Assembly (NCBI RefSeq): GCF_014207235.1
Contig: NZ_JACHDA010000001.1
Location: 62,001 to 126,000, forward strand
Source of the DNA: Sphingopyxis sp. JAI128
GTDB lineage: Bacteria > Pseudomonadota > Alphaproteobacteria > Sphingomonadales > Sphingomonadaceae
Length of the DNA stretch: 64,000 nucleotides
Direction: 5' to 3'
A model generated the notes under the pieces. The model made no database searches, was not told where the DNA came from, and saw nothing but the letters and a program-made list of their open reading frames with translations. Shown here in pieces: positions 43,972-53,429 of the stretch (positions within the stretch are counted from its first letter, which is position 1; each line of letters begins with the position of its first letter). Made by a program: the position numbers and the translations under genes.

Positions 43972-45087
43972 CTATCGCGGCTTGCTGGCGATAAAGGATT
44001 CGAACTTTTTCAAAATTGTTTCCGAAGATCCGATGTCTTCGAGGTGAGCCCGGCATTGGGCGCGGGCGTGCGCCAGTTGCTCCGGCCCGCTCAGTATCGC
44101 ACGGATTGCCCTGGCCATATCGTCGGATGATTCCGGGTCGAAATGATATTCATCTCCCGGGGGCAGATAGCCGCGTGTCCCGCTATCCCGGGAGATGAGG
44201 ACGGCGCACCCGGCCCAAGCGGCTTCGACGGGCGATACCGCGGCGGGTTCGTTCCGGGACGGGAGGATAAACAGGTCATGGCCCGAATAGACATCTGCCA
44301 TCTGGCTGTGCGGGATATTCTTCAGGAAGGAAACGCGCTCCGAAATGCCAAGGTCCGCGGCTTGGTTTTCGAGGGCGTTTCGGAAACGGGTGTCGGCATC
44401 GGACGCTTCTTCCCCGCAAAAGCTGATCGTGAAGGGAGTCTTGGCCGCAGTCTTGCCCAGCGCGGCCAGGAGGAGGGCGTGCCCCTTGCGGTCACGATAT
44501 TTGGCGACCATCAACAGACGAGGCGGCCATGCCAGTGGCCGCGTGGCGAAAGCGCGTGTCTCCTCTTCGCCTAGCGGGGAACCGAAAGGCAAGCTTACAG
44601 CCCGTCCGGCATTCGCTTCGCCTTCGCGGGTAAGGTCGACCCGCGACGTGAAATGCGGAATGCCCAGCCGCTTGAGCAGGGCGCGTCTGAGCCAGGTCCC
44701 GCTCCATTTGGCGGGTGCGACATCTTCCTGATCGTAGATGACCAGCCGGCGTCCCTGCAGGACGGCAAACAGGGCGGCCAGGCGGCAGAACCATCGGGTG
44801 ATGCCGCGCACGATCACGACATCGGGGTCGATCGTCTGCATGTGCCGCCAATAGGCGCGAACGCCGGGGAAGCTTTGGAGTTCCCGCTTTTTCCCAATGC
44901 CTATCGCGCCCATGAATCGCGACAACCGTCCGCTATCATGTCGGACGGGCTGTATGAGTTCGTAGTTTTCCGTTGGGCCGAGCGCCATGACATCGACGGA
45001 AGGCTTATGCCCGGCAGCGGTCAATATTCGCATCCATGGCACGGCATTCGTGTGGTAGCGAGGCAGGCAAAAGAGATAGCTAGCCAT
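43972..45087 (-). CDS. Glycosyltransferase family 4-like protein
   Basis: 371-residue GT-B glycosyltransferase. The C-terminal donor domain shows R-L-L-M-V-A-K-Y-R-D-R-K-G near residues 193-205, I-S-F-C-G-E-E near 221-227 and the nucleotide-sugar site F-I-L-P-S-R-N-E-P-A-A-V-S-P-V-E-A near 280-296 (E-x7-E). The start at 45087 (M-A-S-Y-L-F-C-L-P-R-Y-H) fits a GT-B first strand; it overlaps the wzx gene end by 8 bases, so it is translated after wzx. Sugar specificity is unknown. Converges with the unknown gene at 43928. Confidence 0.85.
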   Translation of the reverse strand: MASYLFCLPRYHTNAVPWMRILTAAGHKPSVDVMALGPTENYELIQPVRHDSGRLSRFMGAIGIGKKRELQSFPGVRAYWRHMQTIDPDVVIVRGITRWFCRLAALFAVLQGRRLVIYDQEDVAPAKWSGTWLRRALLKRLGIPHFTSRVDLTREGEANAGRAVSLPFGSPLGEEETRAFATRPLAWPPRLLMVAKYRDRKGHALLLAALGKTAAKTPFTISFCGEEASDADTRFRNALENQAADLGISERVSFLKNIPHSQMADVYSGHDLFILPSRNEPAAVSPVEAAWAGCAVLISRDSGTRGYLPPGDEYHFDPESSDDMARAIRAILSGPEQLAHARAQCRAHLEDIGSSETILKKFESFIASKPR

Positions 45088-46405
45088 CCGAACCGGCCTT
45101 GTTCTCATGCGCAATTCGGCTCGCGCCGCGCAGTTCAAACCGTGCCGTTATCAACATCGCCACGTACATCAACATGGCCCCGATAACGCTGGCAACCGCG
45201 ACGCCGTTCACGCCGACAGGCCCCGCCAGCACAACCGACAAGGAGAAAAACAGCAGAAGCGCTCCGGTCGATATCAAAAGCAAAGGCCCGGTGCCGCGGA
45301 GTCCCTGGATGACCGCGTTCAGGTGAAGCCCGGCCAGGCCGATGCACTCGGCGAGAAACAGGAGGCCGAAAATGGTTCCGGCGCCCTGGTAGCCGGGGCC
45401 TGCAGCGAGCAGGACGATCGGCTCGCGAACGAGGTAGGCGAATGCGGCGAGCACTACGGCGATCGCCGCCGCGATGGCCGAAAGCCGCCACGTCAGTCGA
45501 GCGGCGTCAGAACCGCTACTGCTATGCGTGATCTTTACGATCTCCGGAAACAGGACCTGGTTCAAGGGGCCGGATATACGATTGACCATATTCGCGAGCT
45601 TCGACCCGACGGCGAATACACCCGTCGCGGCCGGTCCGATCAAGGCGCCGACGAGGAACAACGACAGGTTGCGTCGCATATTCCAAAGCGTCGACAACAG
45701 GCTGGTGCCCAGCGCCATGCGAAGAACCTGACGCAGATATCGACGCGTCAGCGCCGATCGAAGCGGATTCACCAAGGCGACGCCGTCACGTCGCATATGA
45801 ACCAGCATGCGAATGAAAAGGGAAAAATTATAGGTCGCGGCAATGCTCGCAAAGCATATGACATAGATTTCAAGCCCGGCTTCGAAGAACCACAAGGCTG
45901 CCGATGCGCACAGCAGGGCCAGGCCCTGCGTAATCTGATTGCCGACGAGAACTGAGTAGCGGCCTCTCAGCCGGAAAAAGCCCTTGGGCGTACCCGCCAC
46001 GCCCGCGAGCAGTGAGAGGCTATAGATAACGGCGAGTTCGCGATACCCGTCGGCTATGCCAACCGCCGGGGAGAACAGCAATATTCCGCCGATGGCAACC
46101 GTGGTGGCGGCCACCGCGGCGCAGATATCGAGCAGGATTCCGCTGCTGAGCGTCAGCCCCAGTCGCAGTCGCGACGTCACCCCAAGGCGGATTACGGGTT
46201 GCCAGCTTTCGAACGTGGCGAGCGATGAGATCATCGCAGCATAGGCCTGAACCAGCGCCAGAATGCCGAAATCCCGGACGCCCAGCGCCCGGGCATTCAT
46301 GGCGAGGGCAAGCACGGCGCAGACGGCCTGAAATCCGCTCGAAGAGACGGTCAGGAACATCTGGCCTGCGATATGGCGGGCTCTTTTGCTTCCAAGGAGA
46401 ATCAT
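45080..46405 (-). CDS. Wzx-type oligosaccharide flippase
   Basis: 441-residue integral membrane protein with about 12-14 hydrophobic helices and the polysaccharide-biosynthesis (MATE/MOP superfamily) pattern: A-L-G-V-R-D-F-G-I-L-A-L-V-Q-A-Y near residues 40-55 and M-R-R-N-L-S-L-F-L-V-G-A-L-I-G-P-A-A-T-G near 244-263. It flips undecaprenyl-linked repeat units to the periplasm. Eight-base overlap with the glycosyltransferase downstream. It is separated from wzy by a 295-bp structured gap. Confidence 0.88.
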   Translation of the reverse strand: MILLGSKRARHIAGQMFLTVSSSGFQAVCAVLALAMNARALGVRDFGILALVQAYAAMISSLATFESWQPVIRLGVTSRLRLGLTLSSGILLDICAAVAATTVAIGGILLFSPAVGIADGYRELAVIYSLSLLAGVAGTPKGFFRLRGRYSVLVGNQITQGLALLCASAALWFFEAGLEIYVICFASIAATYNFSLFIRMLVHMRRDGVALVNPLRSALTRRYLRQVLRMALGTSLLSTLWNMRRNLSLFLVGALIGPAATGVFAVGSKLANMVNRISGPLNQVLFPEIVKITHSSSGSDAARLTWRLSAIAAAIAVVLAAFAYLVREPIVLLAAGPGYQGAGTIFGLLFLAECIGLAGLHLNAVIQGLRGTGPLLLISTGALLLFFSLSVVLAGPVGVNGVAVASVIGAMLMYVAMLITARFELRGASRIAHENKAGSDG

Positions 46406-46700
46406 GACATCGACGGTCGCATCATGAGAAGGGTCTAGGGTCAGGGCCCATTATTTCCACGTTCGAGGCGTCGAAATGGCGAAGATTTCGGGCTTGGTCG
46501 GATGCAGCGGGTAGCATCGCTACCCGCAAGGCCGCGCGAGCCTGAGATCGAAGCCATTTCGGCGTCCCTTCGGGATTTGACCGATTTTGCCCATGGCTTC
46601 GTCGAAAAGTCTTGAAATATCGACATATTCCTGCACCTTTCCTCCTCGTCCCGAGCAAAATCGCTTCGCACCTCGAGCGCGGAATTAACGGGTCCTTACC
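46406..46700. other. Structured intergenic region between wzy and wzx
   Basis: No convincing gene. It holds a perfect hairpin GCGGGTAGC-ATC-GCTACCCGC (46507-46527). Around that, a longer imperfect pairing joins GTCGAAATGGCGAAGAT (about 46468-46484) with ATCGAAGCCATTTCGGCGT (about 46546-46564). Short minus-strand frames (to 46658/46671) have no recognisable product. The nested arms and uniform high GC next to the AT-rich wzy gene suggest a dispersed intergenic repeat rather than a degraded gene. Confidence 0.5.
46507..46527. repeat. Perfect 9-bp hairpin in wzy-wzx gap
   Basis: GCGGGTAGC and GCTACCCGC separated by ATC. The GGTAGC...GCTACC core is shared with a smaller hairpin at 31688-31703 (GGTAGC-GAGA-GCTACC). 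No T-run follows on either strand. Confidence 0.7.
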
Positions 46701-47903
46701 CTAAGCCGGGCGAAGCTTTCGGGGGGTAAGCATACGAACGGCATAAGCCAACCCATATACGAGTAGGACGACGAGTATAACACGCTTGGCAGAAACGATG
46801 CCCCCGATCAGTTCTTTTCGCTGAATATATACAGTCAAATTGATAATCGACAGGATGAGCCCTGTCTTTAACAAAGGGCTCCTAATTCTATTCATGAAAT
46901 ATTCGAGGGCTTTGCACAGTCCTACAATGGCTAATACGACAAGCGGAATTCCCGCATATCCGAAAATGGCATAGAACTCCGCCCATATGTTCGCCGCCAC
47001 GCCGCCACGGTATGCCGAAAAGAAAACTTGCTGGACTTGCGTGTTGTAGCCGCAGGTCGATACGTCCACAAATTCGTCCATGAAGGGAATCAAGGATATC
47101 GGAATATTCCAGAGATTGGAGCATGGCAGCGAATAGTCGTACGTGACTACGAAATCCAAGTGGGCAAAGGTCAGGAACTGCTCCAACCCGATAACGGCAT
47201 TATCCATCAGGGGGTTCTCGGTCAGTCGGGTCTTGACCGCCGAGAAATCTCCCATCTTTACTGCGAGGTAGATGGATTTGTAGACGGCCAGAAAGAGAAT
47301 CATGCCCAATGCACCAATGATATGCAGTGGCTTGAGCTTCAGCAGCGATTTGTTGCGGAATTGCAGGTAGACGCATCCGGCGATCGCAATCGCGAGGGCT
47401 GATCGGTGCCCGATATACATGACCAGCGCGAGCCCGGACAAGCTGAGCAGGACAAGCATCATATGCTTTTTCCATCCGACCATCAGCGAATAAACCAGAC
47501 CAATTGCGCAAATGTTGTAGAATATATAATGGCCTCTGTTCGTGCTTTCGAGGACGAGGGACTTTGCCGATTCAAAAAGTTCCGGTGTATAAAGGGTATA
47601 GATGCCGAATACAGCGATAAATATCGCTATTGCTATTGCCTCATGCGAATAGTTTCCTTCAATGGACAGGTCCATTTTTTTGTCTCTGATAAAGAGTATT
47701 GCGGCAATTATGCTTATCAAAGCCAGCGCTACGGCGTAGATGGTGCCACTGTTGTAATCGATCCGATATCGGCCGCCATATTCCGATATATATTCGTAAG
47801 ATCCGACCCAAAACGGAAGGAAATATAGTATCGTGGATACTAGTAGCCACACTTGGGGACGGAGAGCAAAAATCGGCGCATATGATGTAGGTTTGCGCTG
47901 CAT
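46701..47903 (-). CDS. Wzy-type O-antigen/exopolysaccharide polymerase
   Basis: 400-residue membrane protein with about 11-12 hydrophobic helices and one large loop (about residues 215-300), the usual architecture of Wzy polymerases, which are too divergent for firm motifs. The gene uses many AT-rich codons (AAA, ATA, ATT, TAT) and stands out from the GC-rich neighbours, a common sign of acquisition with polysaccharide specificity genes. Its start overlaps the stop of the upstream glycosyltransferase by one base (TAATG). Function is inferred from topology and from the position beside wzx and glycosyltransferases. Confidence 0.78.
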   Translation of the reverse strand: MQRKPTSYAPIFALRPQVWLLVSTILYFLPFWVGSYEYISEYGGRYRIDYNSGTIYAVALALISIIAAILFIRDKKMDLSIEGNYSHEAIAIAIFIAVFGIYTLYTPELFESAKSLVLESTNRGHYIFYNICAIGLVYSLMVGWKKHMMLVLLSLSGLALVMYIGHRSALAIAIAGCVYLQFRNKSLLKLKPLHIIGALGMILFLAVYKSIYLAVKMGDFSAVKTRLTENPLMDNAVIGLEQFLTFAHLDFVVTYDYSLPCSNLWNIPISLIPFMDEFVDVSTCGYNTQVQQVFFSAYRGGVAANIWAEFYAIFGYAGIPLVVLAIVGLCKALEYFMNRIRSPLLKTGLILSIINLTVYIQRKELIGGIVSAKRVILVVLLVYGLAYAVRMLTPRKLRPA

Positions 47904-49006
47904 TATCGATTGCCCATAATGGCTGCAAAGAAACGGGCGGAGTCCCGTGCATCGAGAAATTCGGTTATTTGCATGTTCCGTGAACCGGTATCTATCCGTT
48001 CCAAAGTGTCAGCCAGAGCCTCCGCTGTGTTTGCCTGCGCGACATGGACCGACGGGATGCTGTCCAGTCCGCCGGCACAATCGGTGGTTGCTATGCCGTA
48101 TATGCCGCTGGCAAGCATTTCCAGAAAGACATTCGGAAAACCTTCGATGTCCGAAGTCAGCAAACCCACCTTGCATAACATGAACGCCGGGATCGGGTTG
48201 GCAAGATAGTCGGTGAAGGTGACATATTCGCTCAAACCCGATTGCCGGGCGTAATTTTCCGTTGCCTCGCGAAGCGGTCCGTCGCCGATGAATACCAGAT
48301 GCATATGCGTCGCGCCGCGGCCATGGAGGACCTTCAAGACGTCCACTGCGCGCTGCGGATTCTTTACATCGAGAAGACGGCCGCACCATGCGATGAGGGT
48401 TTTGTCGGCCGGCAATGCGGACAATATCTCTGGTGAGGGCGATTGCAGGCCCTGCGCGATCCGGTCGGTATCGATCGGGTTGGGGATGACGGTCAATAAA
48501 TGACGGAGGCGGTGATGCGTATTCGCATCCAGCGATTCCTTCATTCGGTCGGTTTGACAGATGATGAGGTCCTGCTTGCCGTACAGCCGATAGAGGATGG
48601 GATAAAAGCGCCCGAGACCCTTGAAGGTCCGTTCGAACATCATGGTGGATTCGCGTGCAACCAGCCGTTTCGTCCGCAGCAGACCGATCCATCGCGCGGC
48701 GCTGGATACCGCATTCAGGTGGATGAGCGAACTGAAGACAAGGTCGTAGCGGCGCCGCGCGAGGATACGGAGGAGACCGAATATCCCGCCACCTTCATTC
48801 CTGGCGAGTGTGTAGTGGAGCTTGACGTTGTCAAACTGCTCCAGGCCGTCGAGCGTGCCGCTTCGCGCCCGGCACAGGATAAAGCAATCGATCGTGTCGA
48901 ACGCGCCGGAACGAGCCGCCTCGACGGCCATGGTTCGGGTGATGCGCTCGGCTCCCCCCATCCGGTCGCTCGGGAAAAGGAACAGCGCGCGGCGTGCTTT
49001 CGTCAT
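47903..49006 (-). CDS. Glycosyltransferase family 4 protein
   Basis: 367-residue GT-B enzyme. N-terminal strand and glycine loop L-F-P-S-D-R-M-G-G-A-E-R near residues 10-21; donor-domain segments A-W-C-G-R-L-L-D-V-K-N-P near 208-219, L-V-F-I-G-D-G-P-L-R near 237-246, and L-L-T-S-D-I-E-G-F-P-N-V-F-L-E-M near 286-301 with the E-x7-E site. Translationally coupled on both sides: TGATG overlap with the methyltransferase upstream and TAATG with wzy downstream. Probably adds one sugar of the repeat unit. Confidence 0.88.
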   Translation of the reverse strand: MTKARRALFLFPSDRMGGAERITRTMAVEAARSGAFDTIDCFILCRARSGTLDGLEQFDNVKLHYTLARNEGGGIFGLLRILARRRYDLVFSSLIHLNAVSSAARWIGLLRTKRLVARESTMMFERTFKGLGRFYPILYRLYGKQDLIICQTDRMKESLDANTHHRLRHLLTVIPNPIDTDRIAQGLQSPSPEILSALPADKTLIAWCGRLLDVKNPQRAVDVLKVLHGRGATHMHLVFIGDGPLREATENYARQSGLSEYVTFTDYLANPIPAFMLCKVGLLTSDIEGFPNVFLEMLASGIYGIATTDCAGGLDSIPSVHVAQANTAEALADTLERIDTGSRNMQITEFLDARDSARFFAAIMGNR

Positions 49007-49779
49007 CAGTCCGGCTTGCCCTGAACGGGCTTACGCAAGACGTAGATAAATGTTTCGGCGGCGTTTTTGCCCCTGAACAGAAAGGAAATCCCCTGAAACG
49101 CCCGCCACATCAGATAGGCTGGAACGAACGCCATGAAATAAGAACTGATCCAGAAAAGCTGCCGCTTTTCGACGACCAAGCCGTTAATCTTGGCCGAATG
49201 CTCGATCTCCCTCGGCGTGCAGCCGTTGTAGAACGCCGGAAAACCGTCGTGACCGAGCGCTTTTGCGGGAAAGAGCGCGAACAAGATTTTCTTCTTCACG
49301 CCCTCTGGAAGCAGAAGGTTCAGACGGGCAAACAGCGCATTGCGCGACGGCGCAAAGAGATATGCGCGTCCCCCTGGTTTGAGGATCGTCGCAATTGCCC
49401 GCATCGCGCCAGGGCCATCGGGAACATGCTCGAGCGTCGCTTGGCATATAACGACGTCGGCGTCGGCGTCGCCCACAAAGCTGCACAGATCAGCCGCGAT
49501 GGTCCGATCGTAAATGCCAGTCGGCGCGAGCGCCAATTCCTCGGCGCTGATGTCGAGCCCGACAACCTTGAGCCCGTAACGCTTCTTGTCCTTCAACGAG
49601 GCATAGGGCTGGGACCCTCCGCCCAGATCGTACATCATGGGCCCTTGTTCGAGCGCTTCTGGCGCATAGGTTTCGCGGAAGGTACGCCCGCCGTCGCGCC
49701 GAACCGAGGCCGGTAGAAGCCGGTCGATCGCTTGCGAGGTTGCGATGTTGATTTTGGCGAACGCGCTAATGAAACCCAA
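49006..49779 (-). CDS. Class I SAM-dependent methyltransferase
   Basis: 257-residue methyltransferase. The SAM-binding motif is Y-D-L-G-G-G-S-Q-P-Y near residues 50-59, the acidic strand-2 end G-L-D-I-S near 74-78, and motif IV-like C-Q-A-T-L-E-H-V-P near 112-120, followed by L-K-P-G-G-R-A-Y near 133-140. A hydrophobic stretch near 210-225 (F-W-I-S-S-Y-F-M-A-F-V-P-A-Y-L) suggests membrane association. In this setting it probably methylates a sugar or the lipid-linked glycan; a different acceptor cannot be excluded. Confidence 0.82.
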   Translation of the reverse strand: MGFISAFAKINIATSQAIDRLLPASVRRDGGRTFRETYAPEALEQGPMMYDLGGGSQPYASLKDKKRYGLKVVGLDISAEELALAPTGIYDRTIAADLCSFVGDADADVVICQATLEHVPDGPGAMRAIATILKPGGRAYLFAPSRNALFARLNLLLPEGVKKKILFALFPAKALGHDGFPAFYNGCTPREIEHSAKINGLVVEKRQLFWISSYFMAFVPAYLMWRAFQGISFLFRGKNAAETFIYVLRKPVQGKPD

Positions 49780-49818
49780 GATATTTTGTCCTGCTAATAT
49801 CGTGCACTCGGATGCCGG

Positions 49819-51108
49819 TCAGAGGCGCGCGTCGACGATGTTCCGGTCGAGCGCATATTTGAGGTCATAAACGACGCAGTTTTCCTTGCCGAAATCCCGG
49901 ATGCGTTCCGGCTGAACAACGCCGTAATCGCTATGCGCCACCGCGAGCAGAATAGCGTCATACCGGCCCGGCTCCGGCGCTGCGATCGGCTCGATACCGA
50001 ATTCCCGCTTTGCCTCGGCTGGATCGATCATGGGATCATACACGTCCACCGCAACGCCAAAGTCGCCGAGTTCATGGATCAGATCGACGACCTTGCTATT
50101 GCGGAGGTCGGGGCAGTTTTCCTTGAAGGAAAGCCCGAGCACCAGCGTGCGTGCGCCTTCCACCTGAATGCGACGTTTCAGCATCGTTTTCACCAGCTGA
50201 CCGGCAACATAGCCCGCCATGCTGTCGTTCAATCGCCGGCCGGCCAGAATGATCTCGGGACGATAGCCGATCGCCTCGGCTTTGTGCGTGAGGTAATAGG
50301 GGTCGACGCCGATGCAGTGGCCTCCAACGAGACCCGGGCGGAACGGCAGGAAATTCCATTTGCTTCCGGCCGCTTTCAGAACGCCTTCGGTATCGATTCC
50401 CATGCGGTTGAAAATGATCGCAAGTTCGTTGATCAGCGCGATATTGAGGTCACGCTGGGTGTTCTCGATGACCTTGGCTGCTTCGGCCACTTTGATGCTT
50501 TCCGCCCGAAAGGTGCCCGCCGTGATAATCTGGCCGTAGAGCCGATCCACCCGCTCGGCCGTTTCCTCGTTTGACCCGGACGTTACCTTCATGATGCTGG
50601 GAAGTCGGTGTTCCTTGTCACCGGGGTTGATGCGCTCGGGCGAGTAGCCGACCGTGAAATCGACATTGAAGGTCAGGCCTGATCGTCTTTCGAGCACGGG
50701 CACGCAATCTTCCTCGGTACAGCCGGGATAGACCGTCGATTCAAAAACGACGAGGTCGCCGCGTTTCAAGACTGCGCCGACCGTTTCCGACGCCGAGATG
50801 AGCGGCGTGAGGTCAGGTCGCTTGTGACGGTCGATCGGCGTGGGGACCGTGACGATATAGACGTTGCAACTCCGCAGCGCTTCGGGGTCGGAAGATAATT
50901 CGAGCCGCGATGCCGCCTCGAGTTCCTCCGCCGTGGTCTCGCGGGTCTCATCATACCCCTCGCGCAGCGCAGCGATCCGGTCGGTTTTGATATCGAAGCC
51001 AACGACCGGAAACAGACGGCCGAATTCCACCGCCAGCGGGAGGCCGACATAACCGAGCCCGACTACGCCAATCCTGACGTCTTTCAACCATTCATCCACT
51101 GAATTCAT
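49819..51108 (-). CDS. tviB: TviB/WbpA-type nucleotide-sugar dehydrogenase
   Basis: 429-residue UDP-sugar 6-dehydrogenase. N-terminal Rossmann motif [12 protein letters not shown] near residues 13-24; [12 protein letters not shown] near 121-132 (the TviB/WbpA variant of the S-T-V-P-x-G motif); catalytic Cys in [14 protein letters not shown] near 255-268. The Vi-antigen TviB oxidises UDP-GlcNAc to UDP-GlcNAcA; the Y-P-G-C-T-E-E-D signature points to this subgroup. The start at 51108 (M-N-S-V-D-E-W) is preferred to 51174. Confidence 0.87.
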   Translation of the reverse strand: MNSVDEWLKDVRIGVVGLGYVGLPLAVEFGRLFPVVGFDIKTDRIAALREGYDETRETTAEELEAASRLELSSDPEALRSCNVYIVTVPTPIDRHKRPDLTPLISASETVGAVLKRGDLVVFESTVYPGCTEEDCVPVLERRSGLTFNVDFTVGYSPERINPGDKEHRLPSIMKVTSGSNEETAERVDRLYGQIITAGTFRAESIKVAEAAKVIENTQRDLNIALINELAIIFNRMGIDTEGVLKAAGSKWNFLPFRPGLVGGHCIGVDPYYLTHKAEAIGYRPEIILAGRRLNDSMAGYVAGQLVKTMLKRRIQVEGARTLVLGLSFKENCPDLRNSKVVDLIHELGDFGVAVDVYDPMIDPAEAKREFGIEPIAAPEPGRYDAILLAVAHSDYGVVQPERIRDFGKENCVVYDLKYALDRNIVDARL

Positions 51109-51242
51109 CCTATTGTCTCTCGATCGCTTCGCACAGGAACCGGCCACACATCGAGCGCCAGGTCTCGAAGGCATCGCGGCCCCTGTTTACGGAATTTTTG
51201 GGGGAGTCAGGAATAGACTATCCGGCAATTTTTCGATCTTCT

Positions 51243-52358
51243 CTACGCGAAGCCATGTCCGTCCAACAAGCTCATATAGGCGTCGATAACAATCCTTTCA
51301 TCGTAATCGCGCTCCATTCTTTCCCGCGCGGCGCGGCCCATCTCGACCTGTGCGGTATGGGACATCCCAAGAAACTCGACACATGCTCGCGCCAGATCCT
51401 CGCTGTCGCGAGGGCGAACGAGTATCCCGGAAACGCCTGCAGCAATGGGATCGCGGCACCCCGGCATGTCGGACGTAATCGCGGGACGTCCCGTGGCGCC
51501 CGCCTCCAGCAATGTGCGAGGCGTCCCTTCGCGGTAATAGGAGGGTAGAACGATACAATGGGCCTGCTCGATGGCCGGTCGCACATCGGCTGCCGAACCG
51601 AGATAGACGAGCCTGCCTTCCTCGACCCATTGATCGATCTGGTGTTGGCCTATCCCGGTTTTGCTGTCGGGATCGAGCGGGCCCAGCAATTGGAAAAGTG
51701 CCTCGGGGTGTGTGCGTCTCACTTGTTCCGCGGCGTCGGCGAAAATGCCGACCCCTTTGTCCCAAAGCATGCGCGCGACCAACAGGAACCGTATGCTGCC
51801 GTTGTGAGGGGGCACGGGCTGAAATGCGAAACGGGTCAGGTTCACACCGGATCCGGGCAACAGACGGACACGATCGGACGGTACGAGATGCCCGGCTAGG
51901 AAGATGTCGCGGTCGCTTTCGTTCTGGAAAAATACCGCTTCGGCGCGGCGGAAAGCTGCGCGGTAGAGGATGCGGACTACGCCATTCAACAGTCCGCCAT
52001 CGTTGAAAGCAGGACCGAGCCCGGTCACGTTCGCCGCGAAGGGAATGCCAAGCAGCCGGCACGCGAGGCCCGCATAAATATTGTTCTTGATCGTATAGCC
52101 GAAAACGAACGTGGGACGGAGGCGGCGAAGGGTACGGAAGATGCTTATCAGCAGAGCAAGTTCGGCTATCGGCGAGGTGCCGTTGCGGTCCATGCTCAAC
52201 GGAACAAAATCGCAGCCCATGTCCCGTACAGCGCCGACATAGTCGTCGGGCGGCGCAAGCACGGTCACCCTGTATCCGGCGGCAATCAGACGCTGAACCA
52301 ATCCGGCGCGAAAATTGGCCAGCTTGAATGTCGTGTTGCCGGTCAGGACGATATGCAT
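51243..52358 (-). CDS. Glycosyltransferase family 4 protein
   Basis: 371-residue GT-B enzyme, similar in layout to PglA/WbpJ-type N-acetylhexosaminyl transferases. The N-terminus H-I-V-L-T-G-N-T-T-F-K-L-A-N-F-R is the first strand and loop. The donor domain includes F-L-L-V-A-R-M-L-W-D-K-G-V near 195-207, F-Q-L-L-G-P-L-D near 227-234, and V-L-P-S-Y-Y-R-E-G-T-P-R-T-L-L-E-A near 269-285. The start at 52358 is chosen by the family N-terminus. It lies between the epimerase (52383) and the TviB-type gene in the same direction. Confidence 0.87.
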   Translation of the reverse strand: MHIVLTGNTTFKLANFRAGLVQRLIAAGYRVTVLAPPDDYVGAVRDMGCDFVPLSMDRNGTSPIAELALLISIFRTLRRLRPTFVFGYTIKNNIYAGLACRLLGIPFAANVTGLGPAFNDGGLLNGVVRILYRAAFRRAEAVFFQNESDRDIFLAGHLVPSDRVRLLPGSGVNLTRFAFQPVPPHNGSIRFLLVARMLWDKGVGIFADAAEQVRRTHPEALFQLLGPLDPDSKTGIGQHQIDQWVEEGRLVYLGSAADVRPAIEQAHCIVLPSYYREGTPRTLLEAGATGRPAITSDMPGCRDPIAAGVSGILVRPRDSEDLARACVEFLGMSHTAQVEMGRAARERMERDYDERIVIDAYMSLLDGHGFA

Positions 52359-52382
52359 GCGATCGCCTTTCATCGCGATGCG

Positions 52383-53429
52383 CTATTTCCGGTAATATTC
52401 ACGGAACCATGTCACAAATTGCGCGATCCCGTCGCGAAAGTCGGTTTGGGGACGATATCCCGTCAGGCGCTGCAGCAGTTCGGCGTTGGCCCAGGTAGCT
52501 GGGACATCGCCCATCTGCATCGGCATGTAGTTCCGGACGGCCTTGATTCCCAGTTCGGCTTCGATCGCCTCAACAAAATCGAGCAGACGTACCTTGTCCG
52601 AATTGCCGATATTCACGACGCGAAACGGCGCGACGGGCGACAGGCTGTCGCCTTCCTCGATTTCGTCCTTCGACGCGGGGCGAACGGGAGGGGTGTCGAT
52701 GAGCAGGCGGATGGCTCGGACCAGATCGGTGACGTAGGTGAAGTCGCGATACATGTCGCCATGATTGTAGATATCGATCGGGCGGCCATCGAGGATCGCG
52801 TCGACAAATTTGTACAGCGCGAGATCGGGCCGTCCCCAAGGGCCATAGACGGTAAAGAAACGAAACATCGTCGTCGGCAGATTCCAGAGATGGGCATAGG
52901 AATGCGCCATGCTCTCGTTCGCCTTTTTCGTGGCGGCATAAATGGTCAGTTGCGTGTCCGCCTTCTCCAGTTCCGAAAAGGGCATTTCGTCGTTTGCGCC
53001 ATAGACCGACGACGTCGATGCCATCAGGAGATGCTCGACCTCGAGCTTGCGAGCAGCTTCCATGACGTTGAACGTGCCGACGACATTGCTTTCGATATAG
53101 GCGCGGGGGTTCTCAAGGCTGTACCGGACTCCCGCCTGGGCAGCGAGATGGACGATGATATCCGGCGCAAAAGCTTCGGCCGTTTGCCACAATTTCTCGT
53201 CATCTTCGAGCAGGGCCTCGGTCGCGTGAAAATTTGCGTGCTGTAACAGGGTCTGATGCCGCCGATGCTTCAAGTTGACGTCATAATAGTCGGACATGCC
53301 GTCATAGCCATGAACCTCGAAGCCCTCGTCAAGCAGCAGGATGGCGAGATGAAATCCGATAAAGCCTGCCGTACCCGTAATCAAAACCCGGCGTGCGGTC
53401 GTGCGCGGCTCATTTCGATCCGTTGTCAT
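52383..53429 (-). CDS. UDP-glucuronate 4-epimerase-like NAD-dependent epimerase
   Basis: 348-residue extended SDR. NAD motif G-T-A-G-F-I-G-F-H-L is at residues 19-28. The Y-D-G-M-S-D-Y-Y-D-V-N-L-K segment near 39-51 is characteristic of LpsL/UDP-GlcA epimerases. The catalytic region S-T-S-S-V-Y-G near 138-144 and Y-A-A-T-K-K near 164-169 is intact. With UDP-glucose dehydrogenase at 57865 it would give UDP-galacturonate for the polymer. It heads the leftward gene series that ends at 43972, with a 489-bp upstream region facing the sugar transferase gene. Confidence 0.9.
   Translation of the reverse strand: MTTDRNEPRTTARRVLITGTAGFIGFHLAILLLDEGFEVHGYDGMSDYYDVNLKHRRHQTLLQHANFHATEALLEDDEKLWQTAEAFAPDIIVHLAAQAGVRYSLENPRAYIESNVVGTFNVMEAARKLEVEHLLMASTSSVYGANDEMPFSELEKADTQLTIYAATKKANESMAHSYAHLWNLPTTMFRFFTVYGPWGRPDLALYKFVDAILDGRPIDIYNHGDMYRDFTYVTDLVRAIRLLIDTPPVRPASKDEIEEGDSLSPVAPFRVVNIGNSDKVRLLDFVEAIEAELGIKAVRNYMPMQMGDVPATWANAELLQRLTGYRPQTDFRDGIAQFVTWFREYYRK

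Noticed and set aside
46422-46671. Short minus-strand frames in the wzy-wzx gap as a small gene
   Set aside because: They have no credible ribosome binding site or recognisable product. The stretch is dominated by inverted repeats.
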